Source: Priapulus caudatus (Eukaryota > Priapulida > Priapulimorpha > Priapulimorphida > Priapulidae). From it: a stretch of 31,204 nt of DNA. Each line of letters opens with the position of its first letter. Within the stretch, counting starts at the first letter, position 1. The position numbers and the translations under genes were made by a program. The stretch is from the NCBI RefSeq assembly GCF_000485595.1, contig NW_014577314.1, forward strand, positions 133,711-164,914, written 5' to 3'. Shown piece after piece: positions 20,735-31,204 of the stretch. The notes below the pieces were generated by a model. The model saw only the letters and a list, made by a program, of their open reading frames with translations, did not search any database and was not told the DNA's origin.

Positions 20735-21305
20735 GAACATCACAGCAATAGCAGCGGAATCACTCAAGGCACAAGGGCGTAGCACACCAGGCAGAAGCGT
20801 TGGGGCGGCGCAGCATCACGCTGACAACCAACAACGCAGCGGCAGCATCAACAGCAGCAAACAACCACAGCTTATAGCAGCAGCAATGCATTCAGCGACA
20901 ACAGAACAACGGCACAAGCACAGCAAACAGCAGCAACAACAGCAGGCTATACAGCAGCAGCAGCAGTAACAACAACAACAATGACAGCAGCAGCAGCAAC
21001 AGCATCAGCAGCAACAATGACAACAACATCAGCAGCAGCAACAATGACAACAACATCAGCAGCAGCAATAACAGCAGTAGGAGAATCAGAAACAACAACA
21101 ACAACAACAACAACAATAATAATAATAACAACAAAAAAACCCCCCCCCGAGTCGCGCGTGCTGGTGAGAGTGTCGCTCAGAAGAGCAGCATTAATAACAG
21201 CAACGTAACAGCATTAGCCGCGGTGGTGGTAGTAGCAGCAGTCGCCGCCACCGCCGCCATCGCAGCAGCAGGCAGGCAGCAGCAAACAGCAGGCAGCAGT
21301 CAACT

Positions 21306-21336
<31 letters not shown>

Positions 21337-21415
21337 GCAACAGCAACAGAAACAGCAGCAGCAACTACAACAACAGCAATAGCATCAATAGCAGTATAGG
21401 AGGAGCAGCACGTCA
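20735..21415. repeat. Imperfect CAG/CAA trinucleotide tract
   Basis: CAGCAGCAG and AACAACAAC blocks cover about 680 bp, with the purest CAA run at 21302-21345. On the receptor's strand the intronic RNA would be CUG/UUG-rich. Ala-Thr and poly-Leu open frames are repeat translations. Confidence 0.9.
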
Positions 21416-21532
21416 CACTTTCTAAGCTGAATAGCCTTCTAAGCCTATATACACTAGTGTGCAGCTGCTCATACGTCCGTGCATTGAATATTGAATGCAT
21501 GCGTACATGATTTATATTCTGTCTGCACTCGC

Positions 21533-21690
21533 GCATGTTATATCTATATTGCCTGACATGCTCACGCTATTATATCCTCCCTGTCTGTTGATGGGTATGT
21601 TACATATCTATACTGCCTACGTGGTCTATAATTGCTGTCGGCGTGGGTACGTTGTATATCTATGCTGCCTGCATTGTCGCCTGATTTTTA
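21533..21690. repeat. Diverged tandem repeat of about 52-62 bp, three copies
   Basis: Copies begin near 21533, 21595 and 21647. Each contains ATGTTATATCTATATTGCCT or a variant (ATGTTACATATCTATACTG, ACGTTGTATATCTATGCTG). A TA-rich stretch follows at about 21700-21760, then unique sequence to the satellite. Confidence 0.65.
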
Positions 21691-21765
21691 TGTATGTATA
21701 TACTTATATATATAATATATATATATAATATATATATATATATCTTATATATATATATTGTCTGG

Positions 21766-22116
21766 GCATGCGTGGGTTTACCCCGTATAGACACCGCGAC
21801 CGCAAAATGTCAAGGATAGGCGCTATTTCGTTCTAATATGTCTGGATAAATTCTATAGAATTAACTGAGAGAGCCTCCTGGTGAATACGCGCGCTCTATA
21901 AATAAAACGCGCAGGAGAAACCGTGATGGCGTCGCGACGAAACGAGATCTCGGCGTTAAAAAACCGCGCCCACTTCGCCGACCACAGCCTAGACATAATA
22001 CCCTTGCATTTGCAACAGCTGCGGTGGGCAAGCTAAAAGGTCGCGAGTATATTACGAACTATGGTCGGTGAGCGTGTGCGTGTGCGAGCGATCTTCCGGC
22101 GAACTATCTCAGCGTT
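21766..22116. other. Unique sequence flanking the satellite
   Basis: Mixed-composition DNA immediately before the satellite array. No gene or RNA recognised. Confidence 0.55.
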
Positions 22117-23627
22117 AGTTGTGACGCACCGCGCGTTATGAACACACAGGTGTGACGCACCGCTCATTATGTTTAACAGCACAGCGGTGACGCAGCCGCT
22201 CGTCTATGTAGCCCCAGGTGTGACGCATCCGCGCGTTATGTAACACACAGGTGTGACGCGCGTTATGTAACACACAGGTGTGACGCACCGCTCGTTATGT
22301 AACACACAGGTGTGACGCGCGTTATGTAACACACAGGTGTGACGCACCGCGCGTTATGTAACACACATGTGTAACGCACCGCTAGTTATGTAACACACAG
22401 GTGTGACGCACCGCGCGTTAGGTAACACACAGGTGTGACGCGCGTTATGTAACACACAGGTGTGACGCACCGCGCGTTATGTAACACACAGGTGCTTGAC
22501 GCACGCTCGTTGATGTAACACAGGTGTGACGCCGCGTTAATGTAACACACAGTTGTGACGCACCGCGCGACGTTATGTAACACAACAGGTGTGACGGCAG
22601 CCGCTCGTTAGTAAACACAGCGTGTGACGCGCGTTATCGATAACACACAGGTGTGACGCCCACCAGCTCGTTATGTAACACACAGGTGCTGACGCCACCG
22701 CGCGTTACTGTAACACACAGGTGATTGACGCGCCAGTTATGTAAAACACACAACGGTGTGTGACGCACGCTCGTTATGATAACACACAGGTGGTGACGCA
22801 CGCATCGTTATGTAACAACACAGGGTGTGACGCACCGCTCGTTATGTTAACACACAGGTGTGAACGCGCGTTATGTAACACACAGGTGCTTGACGCACCG
22901 CTCGGTTTTATGTAACCACACACAGGTGTGACGCACCGCGCGTTATGTAACACACAGGTGTGACGCGCGTTATGTAACACACAGGTGTGACGCGCGTTAT
23001 GTAACACACAGGTGTGACGCGCGTTATGTAACACACAGGTGTGACGCGCGTTATGTAACACACAGGTGTGACGCACCGCTCGTTATGTAACACACAGGTG
23101 TGACGCACCGCTCGTTATGTAACACACAGGTGTGACGCACCGCGCGTTATGTAACACACAGGTGCGACGCACCGCTCGTTATGTAACACACAGGTGTGAC
23201 GCACCGCGCGTTATGTAACACACAGGTGTGACGCACCGCGCGTTATGTAACACACAGGTGTGACGCACCGCTCGTTATGTAACACACAGGTGTGACGCAC
23301 CGCGCGTTATGTAACACACAGGTGTGACGCACCGCGCATTATGTAACACACAGGTGTGACGCACCGCTCGTTATGTAACACACAGGTGTGACGCACCGCT
23401 CGTTATGTAACACACAGGTGTGACGCACCGCGCGTTATGTAACACACAGGTGTGACGCACCGCTCGTTATGTACACACATGTGTNCATGTAACACACATG
23501 TGTGACGCACCGCGCGTTATGTAACACACATGTGTGACGCACCGCGCGTTATGTAACACACAGGTGTGACGCACCGCTCGTTATGTAACACACAGGTGTG
23601 ACGCACCGCTCGTTATGTAACACACAT

Positions 23628-23819
23628 GTGTGACGCACCGCGCGTTATGCAACACACAGGTGTGACGCGCCGCGCGTTATGTAACACACATGTGTGACGC
23701 ACCGCGCGTTATGTAACACACAGGTGTGACGCACCGCGCGTTATGCAACACACAGGTGTGACGCGCCGCGCGTTATGTAACACACATGTGTGACGCACCG
23801 CGCGTTATGTAACACACAG
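23628..23819. repeat. Two copies of a 96-bp higher-order repeat within the satellite
   Basis: Three 32-bp units in fixed order are repeated exactly once: a unit with ATGCAAC, a unit with ACGCGCC ending ACAT, and a standard unit. This is the start of higher-order organisation, as seen in satellites evolving by unequal exchange. Confidence 0.85.
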
Positions 23820-24425
23820 GTGTGACGCACCGCTCGTTATGTAACACAAGGTGATTGACGCACCCGCGTTATGATAACACACAGTTGTGTGACGCACCGC
23901 CTTCGTTATGTAACACACAGGCTGTGCGTCTGCCTGCGCGTTATGTATAACACAGCGCGCTGTGAAACGGCACTTATTGTAACACACAGGGCTGTGACGC
24001 ACTCGCGCCTTGCGCCCCCCAACCGGCGTTATGTAACACACAGTCGTGGGTTATGTAACACACAGCTGTGCTGACGCACGCGCGTAAACACACAGCGCTG
24101 GACGCGCGTTTATTATGTTAACACACAGGTGTGACGCACTGCGCGTTATGTTAGTAGCACACAGAGTGCTAGACGTCACCGCCTCGTTATGTAACACCAG
24201 GTGTGACGCACCGCGCGTTATGTAAACACACAGGTGTGAGCACCGTTTCGCTTATGTAACACACAGCGTGTGACGCAGCGCGCGTTATGTAACACACAGG
24301 TATGACGCGGTATTGTATACACACAGGTTATGACGCGCGTTATGTAACACACAGGTGTGAACGCCACGCGCGTTAGATGTAACACACAGGTTGTGACGCA
24401 CGGGCGGCCGTGGTCATTGATGTAA

Positions 24426-24494
24426 ACGCACCCCCCTGCCCTCCCCCCCCTCCCCCCTCCCCTGCCCCCCCCCCCCTCCTCCCTCCCTCCTCAC
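24426..24494. other. C-homopolymer-rich interruption in the satellite
   Basis: A run of C with scattered T and G, with no relation to the repeat unit, between two noisy satellite stretches. It looks like low-quality sequence; a true C-rich insertion is less likely. Confidence 0.6.
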
Positions 24495-27400
24495 AGGTGT
24501 GTGGACGCACTGCGCGTTGTTATTTGTAACACATCGGTAGTGTGTGTGGGTTGGTGTGACGCACGCGCGTTAATGTAAACACCAGGTGTGACGCAGCCGC
24601 GCGTTATGTAACACACAGGTTGACGCACGCTCGTTATGTAAACACAGTCGTGCTGAGCAGCCGCCGCGTTATGTAACACCACAGGGTGTGACGCACGCGC
24701 GTTATGTTAACACACAAGGTGTGACGCACGCGCAGTTAGTGTTCAACACCCAGGTGTGACGCACGCGCGTTACTGTAACATTTCGGTCATTGGTAGTGAG
24801 GGTCGGCCAGGGCCTCGGCCTCGGGTTTACTGTAAGGCATGGCACAGTATTTGTGGGACTGCAGGCAGCGCGTTAATGTAAACACAGGTGTGACGCCACC
24901 GCGCGTTATGTAACACAACAGCGTGTGATTGGCAGGTCGCGCTTGGTTATGGTTGGATTTCACACTAGGTGTGGGACGCCACGGCGCGTTATGTACACAC
25001 AGGCTGTGAGTCACGCTGCGTTATGTAACACACAGGTGTGAAGCACGCGCGTTATTAACACACAGGTGTGACGCGCGTTATGTAACACACAGTGTGACGC
25101 ACCGCGCTGTATGTAACACACTTGCGTGTGTTGAATTCCGCACCGCTCGGTTATGGTAACAGCGAGCTACGCGCTTTGGACTGCTCGTGGCGGGCGCGGT
25201 GTGGGTGGTGTGTTATTTTACAGCACAAGGTGGTGTGGTGGCAGCGCGCGGTTATGGTAACACGCAGCAGTGTTTGAATGTAGGGTTGACGCACCGCGCG
25301 TTCTTGTTAACACATTTCGAGATATGACGGCAGCCGCGCGGGTGTGAGTGTAACACACAGGGGTTGTGTGACGCTTGCTTGTCTTTGCTAGTGTAACAGC
25401 ACAGGGGTGTGTGAGGGCGTTTCCACCGCTCGTTATGTTAGACACACAAGGTGTGACGCCGCGCGTTTATGTAACACACAGGTGTGACGCACGGCCGGGT
25501 TATGTAACACACAGGGTGTGACGCACCGCGCAGTTTATGATAACACACAGAGTGTGACGCACGCGCGTTATGTTAACACACTAGGTGTGGGTAGCTTCAC
25601 TCGCGCTTGTTAGGTAGTAACGACACAGGTGTGACGCACGTTGCTGCGGTTTTTAGTGTACCACCAGGGTGTTTAGGACGCAGCCGGTCCATGTACTGTA
25701 ACACATTGAGTGGGTGGCGGTGCGTGTGACGGTTCAGGCGCTTGCGCGATTTACTGTGTAGATCTTACAGTTGATGGAGTGTGACGACCACGGCGTTTAT
25801 GGTAAAACGACTACAGGATGTGGGACGCATCCGTGTTACGCGTTGATTGCTAACACAGGGGCAGGTGTGACGCACCTTACGCGGATGTTAACGATCACAG
25901 GTGTGACGCTGGCTGCTTTGATTGTTAACACACAGGTGTGACGCAGTTGCGCTCGTTATGTAAGCACACAGGTATAGACGCGCGTTAGTGTAACACACAG
26001 GGTGTGGTTACGCAACACTTCGTGTGATGTCTTAACACATCTTAGCGTTGTGAGGCGATCGCGCTGGTTATGTAACACCGACGGTTTGTGATCGGCACCG
26101 CGCGTAGTGTAGACCACATTGGTTTCGAGGTGTGACGCGACCGGCCCGGCGGTTATTTTGTAACCACAGCGGTGAGAGTCGCCCAACGCGTTATGTTGAA
26201 TATGCACAGTGTGTATTGACGCACTCTCTGCGTCTTTGGTATGGGTAGACACTACTTAGGGTGTTGGACGCACACGCAGGTTAGGGTTATAATACGCTTA
26301 GGCTTGGGTGTGACGCTGTTGTTTGTGAAGCGACACAGGCGGGGTGTGGGATCTTTGGTTGTTGTTGTTGGTGTGGTTAATGGAGCGACCGCTGTCGTTT
26401 TATGCTAACACACAAAGGGGGGGTTATGACGCGCACGTGTATGTATATCTTACACCTATTTGCGTTTAGTTAGGTGTTGTGACGCAGCATACAGCGGGTT
26501 AATGTAAGGCAGCACAGGTGTAGCGCTACTGCGGTTTATTGTAGAAGCAACAGGTTGTTTGACGCACAACGCCGTTATGTAACACAAGGTGCTGACGCCT
26601 CGTTATGTTAACACACAGGGTGTGACGCACCGCTCGTTATGTAAACACACAGGGGGTTTGTGACGCCACCGGTGGTTTAGTTGTAACTCAGCGAGGTGTT
26701 GACGACCACAACGCGTGTATGTACCTTCAGGTGTGATATTTCGCATCTCTTGCGTTATTTGTAACACACAGGTGTTTTTGTGCGCGCGTTTTTATGTTAA
26801 CCACTTCACTTAGCGTTGTGATTTTCGCACCGCGCTTTAGTGTTATACACAGTTTGTACGTCCATCCGCGGCGTTTTGTAACACATTTCAGTTTGTGACG
26901 TCAAGGGTGGCGCGCGTTATGTAACGACGACAGGTGTGTACGCAGGCCGCTTGTTATTCTTTATTACACCAGTTTGCTGTGCGCGCGTTGATTAACACAA
27001 CAGTGTGTGACTGCACGCGCGCGTTATAGTGTTTACACAGTGTGTGACGCACCCATCTGTTACTGTAATCACACTCAGGTGTGAATCGCATTGCGGCTCG
27101 GTTATGTGACGAGGCTAGTGTGGTTGAGGTGTGACGTACGTGGTTTTTAATGCGGGTTGGGGATGTTGTACACACGAGTTGTTGATTCGCCTCGGTGTAT
27201 TAGTGTAACTACATCTATGTTGTGGATTTCACATGGCGTCGTTATGTAACACACAGAGTGTGTACGCAGCGCGCGTTGAGTGTAACACATGCAGGTGTGA
27301 CGCGACTGCGCCTGTAATTAGTGGGGTAACACACTATGGTTTGTGGACGCCACTACGTTTTGATGTATGTAACTTACACAGCGGTGGGTGATGTGACGCC

Positions 27401-27499
27401 ATCTCCGTCGTTTGGCTGTGTCTTATTGTTTAAGCACACAGAGTTTTATTTTTGACGTAGCTCGATCTCACTGCGGTTAGTTTGTTAAGTTCTCACAGG

Positions 27500-28005
27500 T
27501 TTGTGACTTGTTCTCGTTATGTCGTTGAATGAGCTGAGTGTGGTTTGTTAGTTCTGTCGATTCCGTTCTGCTTTTGTTGTATAGTGAGTCTACTAGTCGG
27601 TGTGTATACTTTGCTGTGTGGATGTGTAACTACGATCGTGTGTGGCTGAAGGTGGCGCAGGCTCCTGGTCGCTTTTATGTAGACATTGATCTGTATAGTG
27701 TGTTATATGCTGTGTGTTATGATTCTTTGTTTCGCGCTTTATGTTATGTAATCACTACTCAGTGTATTTTGTTGTTGTTTGATCGGTCATGTTCTGCTTT
27801 TATACTTTGTGAGACACGTTATCTAGGTGTGATGTTGTTGTCTGTTGTGTGTGTGTTGTTGTTTTGTTGTTCTGCTTGTGTGTGTGTGTATTGTTGTTTG
27901 TTATTGTGTTTTGTGGTTGCTGTGCTTGTTTGTGTGTTTTGTTGTGGTGGGTGGGGTGGTGGTTGGGGTGGGGTGGGTGGGGGGGGTGGTGTGATCCAGT
28001 GCCGC
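27500..28005. other. Non-satellite, TG-rich interruption
   Basis: The repeat unit disappears for about 500 bp. The replacement is T- and G-rich, grading into TTGTTGTT and then GGTGGGTGGGG near 27945-27990. A 195-codon open frame (27540-28125) is mostly Val, Leu, Cys and Phe and is an artefact of this composition. It is either an unrelated insert or unreliable sequence. Confidence 0.55.
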
Positions 28006-30705
28006 TCTTCGGTTTATGCTAACACACGGTGTGGACGCGCAGTGTATGTACCACACAGGTGGTGGACCGCCGTTGTCGTTTTATGTAACAATCACCATGG
28101 GGTGGTGCACGCGCGTGTTATGTAACACACAGCGTGTGACTGCGCCTGCTCGTTATTGTACACCCACAGGTGTGCCGCCCATGTCGCGCGTTATGTAAAA
28201 CAGGCAGTGGTGTGACGTTTCACGCGGCTCGTTATCTAACACACTAGGTGTTGTTGAGCGTTGGTTTCATGTATCGAGGCACTGCTGGGTGTTTTACGCA
28301 CCGCGTCCGGTGGTATTTAGCACACATAGGCTGTGGAACGCAGCCGGCGCGCTTATGTAGGACATCAGGTGTGACCGCACGCGCGTTTATGTGAACAGCG
28401 ACTGATAGGCTGTGACGGCCACCGCTCGTTATGGTAAACATACAGCGGTGTGACGCGACCGGGCGGGCGTAGTGTAAAACACGAGCATGGTGTGACGCAG
28501 CGCGCGGTTATATGTAGGACACACAGGTTGTGACGCGAGCGCGGCGTTATTGTATAAGCATAGTGCTGTGGGCGCTTCACCGGGCCTCTTGGTTGGTGTA
28601 AACATGACAGGGGTGTGCGTACGCGCATTGATGTGTTTAACAGGGCACAGTTGAGGTGGTGTTGTGCTGAGGGCGCGCAGTGTTAAATGTAAACACACAG
28701 GGGTGGGTGACGTGTCTCGCGTTATGTAACACACAGGTGGTGACGGCATGGCAGCGCGTTATATGGTACAGCAGCACAGGTGTTGACGCACGCATCGTTA
28801 TGTAACACACAGGTGTGAGTGCGCGTCGGAGATTATGCTAACACACAAGGTGTGATTCGCACTCTACTGGCGGTTATGTAAACACATTCAGTGTGAACGC
28901 GGCGTTATGTAACACCACAGGTGTGGACGCAACCGGGCGCGATTATGTACACACAGGTGTGAACGCCACCGTCTCGTTATGCTTAACACACAGGGTGTGA
29001 CGCACCGCGTCGCTTATGTAACCACACAGTCGGTGACGCACCGCCCTCTTTATGTAACACACAGTTGTGACGCCACCGCGCGGTTAGTAACCACAGGTGT
29101 GAGCCACCGCTCGTGATGTAACACACAGGTGATTGTTGAGTTCGCAGGCCCGCGCGTGTTTGTTAGGACACAACAGGGGGGTGGGTGAGCGCACCGCGCT
29201 GTTATGGTAACACACGAGGGGTGTGACGCGAGTCGTTTAGTGTAGACACACTAGGTGATTTGACGCACCGCGCGGTTATGTAGACAAGGTTCAGGTGCGT
29301 GTGACGCAGCCGACGCGTGTATGTAACCAACAGGTATGACGCCACGCGCGATTAGTGTACACACAAGGTGTGGGACGCGAGGCCGCGGGCGTTGGGATGT
29401 AACACGACAGGTGTGACGCAACGCGCGTTAGGGTGTTAACACTACAGCGTGTGACGCCATCGCGGGCGTTAATGCTAACACACAGGATGCTTTGACGGCA
29501 CGCCGCGTCGATGTGATGTAAAACACGACAGGTGTGACGCAAGCGCGCGCGTTACTGCTAAACACAAGGGTGTGACGCAGCCAGCTCCAGTTACTGTACA
29601 CACAGGTGGTTAGACGACGCATGTATGTACACACACAGGATGTGACGCACACCGCAGTTATGTGAGCAACATGGTGTGGACGCACGCGCCTGGCGTTATG
29701 TACACACAGGTGTGACGCACCGCGCGTTAATGCTAACACAGCAGAGTGTGACGCGTCACCGCGCGATGTATGTAACCACACAAGGTGCTGACGCACCGCT
29801 CGTACTGTAACACAGGGTGTGAACGCACGCGCGTTATGTAACGACAAGTGCTGACGCACCGCGCGTTATGTGAACACACAGGATAATGACGCATCCGCGC
29901 GTTTATTGTAACGACACACAAGTCGTGTGACGCACCGCGCGTTATGTAAACAGCACTTAGGTGATGATCGCCCACCGCGCGTTATGTAAAAACATGCGTG
30001 TGACGCAGGCGCGCGTTTATTATATGCTTAACATCGATGTATGGTGTGACGCAGCGCTCGTTATGTAAACACAGGGTGACGACGCCGTTAGGTGTAACAT
30101 CAACAGGTGTGACGCACCTCTCGGCTGCGGGATTCATGTAAACCAGGTGTGACGCGCATTTTATGTAACACCACATGCGGTGCTGACGCACCATCGTCGT
30201 TATGTAACACACAGCGTGTGACGCGCGCTTATGTAACCAGCAGGTGTGGTCGCACGCGCGTTATGGTTAACACACAGGTGTGAGCGCATCGCTCGCTTAG
30301 TGTAACACACTAGGTGTGAGGCGGCAGCCTGGGCGCGTTATGTAACACACAGGCTGTGACGCACGCCTCGTTTATTGTTACACACAGGGGGGTGTGACGC
30401 CCACGGCGCGTGTAGTGGTAGACACACAGCGGCGGAGTTGACGCACCGGGCCTCGTGTGGATGTACACACACAAGTGTGTGAACGCGGACCGCCGCGTTA
30501 TGCTAACACACAAGTGTGACGCACCTGCGCGCTTATGCAACACACAGGTGTGCAGCACCGCGCGTTATGTAACACACAGGTGTGACGCGCGTTATGTAAC
30601 ACACAGGTGTGACGCACCGCGCGTTATGTAACACACAGGTGTGACGCGCGTTATGTAACACACAGGTGTGACGCACCGCTCGTTATGTAACACACGGTGT
30701 TGCCA

Positions 30706-30781
30706 CATGGCATACACACTCGCAACGCCAACGCGTTGAGCGTGAGCGGCGAGTGGAGGCGACGCGAGGCAGACCACTTAC
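30706..30781. other. Unique spacer between the satellite and the TM7 exon donor
   Basis: About 75 bp of unique intron sequence ending, on the - strand, at the donor of the TM7 exon (GTAAGT at 30781-30776). It separates the array from the splice site. Confidence 0.8.
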
Positions 30782-30903
30782 CACTCATGAAGTTGTAAAT
30801 GAGGGGATTGAGTGACGAGTTGAAGTAGCAGAGCCAGTGCGAGACGAGAATGAATGCGACCAGGGCAGGATGGTTCTTCAAGTATTCCAGCACTCCGGTT
30901 TGT
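30782..30903 (-). CDS. Neuropeptide-type class A GPCR, exon encoding TM7
   Basis: A 122-bp exon encoding the third extracellular loop end and transmembrane helix 7 of a rhodopsin-family receptor. After one base completing a split codon the frame reads QTGVLEYLKNHPALVAFILV, then SHWLCYFNSSLNPLIYNFMS. NPLIY is the NPxxY motif needed for activation. HWLxYxNSxxNPxIYNFxS is the pattern of peptide receptors of the orexin/allatotropin group; trissin- and NPFF-type receptors are close alternatives. The acceptor on the - strand is TTTCGCAG and the donor is a perfect GTAAGT. Entry is at the third base of a codon and exit after the first base of the next. That exit phase matches the terminal exons at 17601 and 17683. 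Earlier exons (TM1-6) lie beyond the right edge of the window. The ligand cannot be assigned. Confidence 0.93.
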
Positions 30904-31135
30904 CTGCGAAATACGTGCAAAAAGACACGGTGATGCATTCGCCATCTTTTTTTTTAGCGCTGATGGTTAGTAATGTCATCGCTGCTGACGTCATTGCTAG
31001 CGCTGCTTAGTCATTAGTAAAATAATGGCGAGTGTTTAAGCTAGGTAGTGCGCTGCAGCTGCCGCTGCAGAATGCATTTAGCCGTATCCCATGAGATTGA
31101 ACGCAAAAATGTGCCCAGTAATGCAATCGAATCAG

Positions 31136-31137
<2 letters not shown>
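30904..31137 (-). other. Upstream GPCR intron, partial
   Basis: Unique sequence upstream of the TM7 exon on the - strand. It includes a T-run and the palindrome TGACGTCA at 30986-30993. No further exon was recognised. Confidence 0.65.

Positions 31138-31204
<67 letters not shown>
31138..31204. repeat. (TA)n microsatellite at the window edge
   Basis: Uninterrupted TA from about 31138 to the last base; it probably continues beyond the window. Confidence 0.97.

Larger units (their letters stand above)
22117..30705. repeat. 8.6-kb minisatellite array, 32-bp unit with 27-bp variant
   Basis: Direct tandem copies of a CpG-rich unit. The unit begins GTGTGACGCACCGC, continues GCGTTATGTAAC and ends ACACAG, 32 bp in all. 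A 27-bp form lacks ACCGC, leaving the palindrome ACGCGCGT. Long units come in CGCGCG and CGCTCG subtypes; some end ACAT instead of ACAG and some have ATGCAAC for ATGTAAC. At about 30 bp per unit this is some 270-300 copies. Copies are clean at about 22117-22480, 22920-23835 and 30540-30700, and full of small indels elsewhere. Junctions form the palindrome CACACAGGTGTG. The array ends only about 75 bp from the donor of the TM7 exon. Reverse-strand frames repeating VCYIT are translations of the repeat. Confidence 0.97.
17684..30781 (-). other. Last intron of the GPCR gene (about 13.1-13.2 kb)
   Basis: Donor GTAAGT at 30781-30776 on the - strand; acceptors at 17684 (short tail) or 17602 (long tail). 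It contains a hAT MITE, a telomere-like tract, an inverted-repeat element, CT, TG and CAG/CAA tracts, and the 8.6-kb minisatellite. I saw no further exon on the same strand inside it. Confidence 0.75.

Noticed and set aside
20981-21208. Ala-Thr frame and its poly-Leu reverse frame
   Set aside because: It is a translated CAG/CAA tract without attached unique coding sequence.
27540-28125. 195-codon hydrophobic frame that could pass for a membrane protein
   Set aside because: It comes from TG-rich, probably unreliable sequence inside the satellite; the composition is only Val, Leu, Cys, Phe and Gly runs.
22117-30705. CRISPR-like array of 32-bp direct repeats
   Set aside because: The repeats are immediately adjacent with no unique spacers, there are no cas genes, and the setting is an animal intron. 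It is a minisatellite.
22386-30777. Many reverse-strand frames with VCYITRGASHLCVT-type repeats
   Set aside because: They are direct translations of the 32- and 27-bp units and drift with the indels; no start, domain or composition supports a protein.
1-31204. tRNA, rRNA or other structural RNA genes
   Set aside because: I looked for tRNA B-box-like GGTTCGAAT words and rRNA-like conserved blocks and saw no convincing candidate; a covariance-model search could not be run.

Overview
This is a stretch of nuclear DNA from a bilaterian animal, most likely an invertebrate. The basis is two animal gene families with ordinary GT-AG introns (transcription factor AP-2 and a peptide-type class A GPCR), kilobase-scale introns, a hAT-type miniature transposon and very heavy simple-sequence content. 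Nothing looks bacterial or viral. I cannot resolve the phylum. The window is an assembly of mixed quality: it has one 25-N gap (13550-13574), one isolated N (23485), and long noisy repeat tracts that look like uncorrected long-read gap filling.

Two genes lie tail to tail. On the + strand, three exons of TfAP-2 carry the conserved DNA-binding and dimerisation half of the protein: 11581-11797, 12050-12168 and the terminal exon 14954-15227. The exon expected between the last two, the first part of the helix-span-helix, is not visible; the 25-N gap lies in exactly that interval. The N-terminal AP-2 exons were not found and are probably upstream of the window. On the - strand, 30782-30903 is the TM7 exon of a neuropeptide-type GPCR (HWLCYFNSSLNPLIYNF) and 17426-17601 is its terminal exon, encoding the intracellular tail. 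The two exons join in phase across an intron of about 13.2 kb. The acceptor and start of the terminal exon are duplicated in tandem at 17643-17683, and the second copy would give a much shorter tail.

The GPCR intron is the most unusual part. From about 22117 to 30705 it is filled with a minisatellite of 32-bp units and a 27-bp short form. Its monomer contains exact matches to a T-box half site, a PAR-bZIP site and a CAGGTG E-box. The same intron also holds a hAT MITE, a degenerate CCTAA/CCCTAA telomere-like tract, an inverted-repeat element, and CT, TG and CAG/CAA tracts.

From 1 to about 11580 the sequence is mostly GA, CA, ACGC, GATA, TG and TA simple repeats plus three minisatellites (about 134, 26 and 15 bp), separated by unique DNA in which I recognise no gene. 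It is probably an upstream AP-2 intron or intergenic. Almost all long open frames in the window are translated microsatellite (Leu-Ser, Thr-His, Cys-Val or Ala-Arg-Thr-His runs) and are not annotated as genes.
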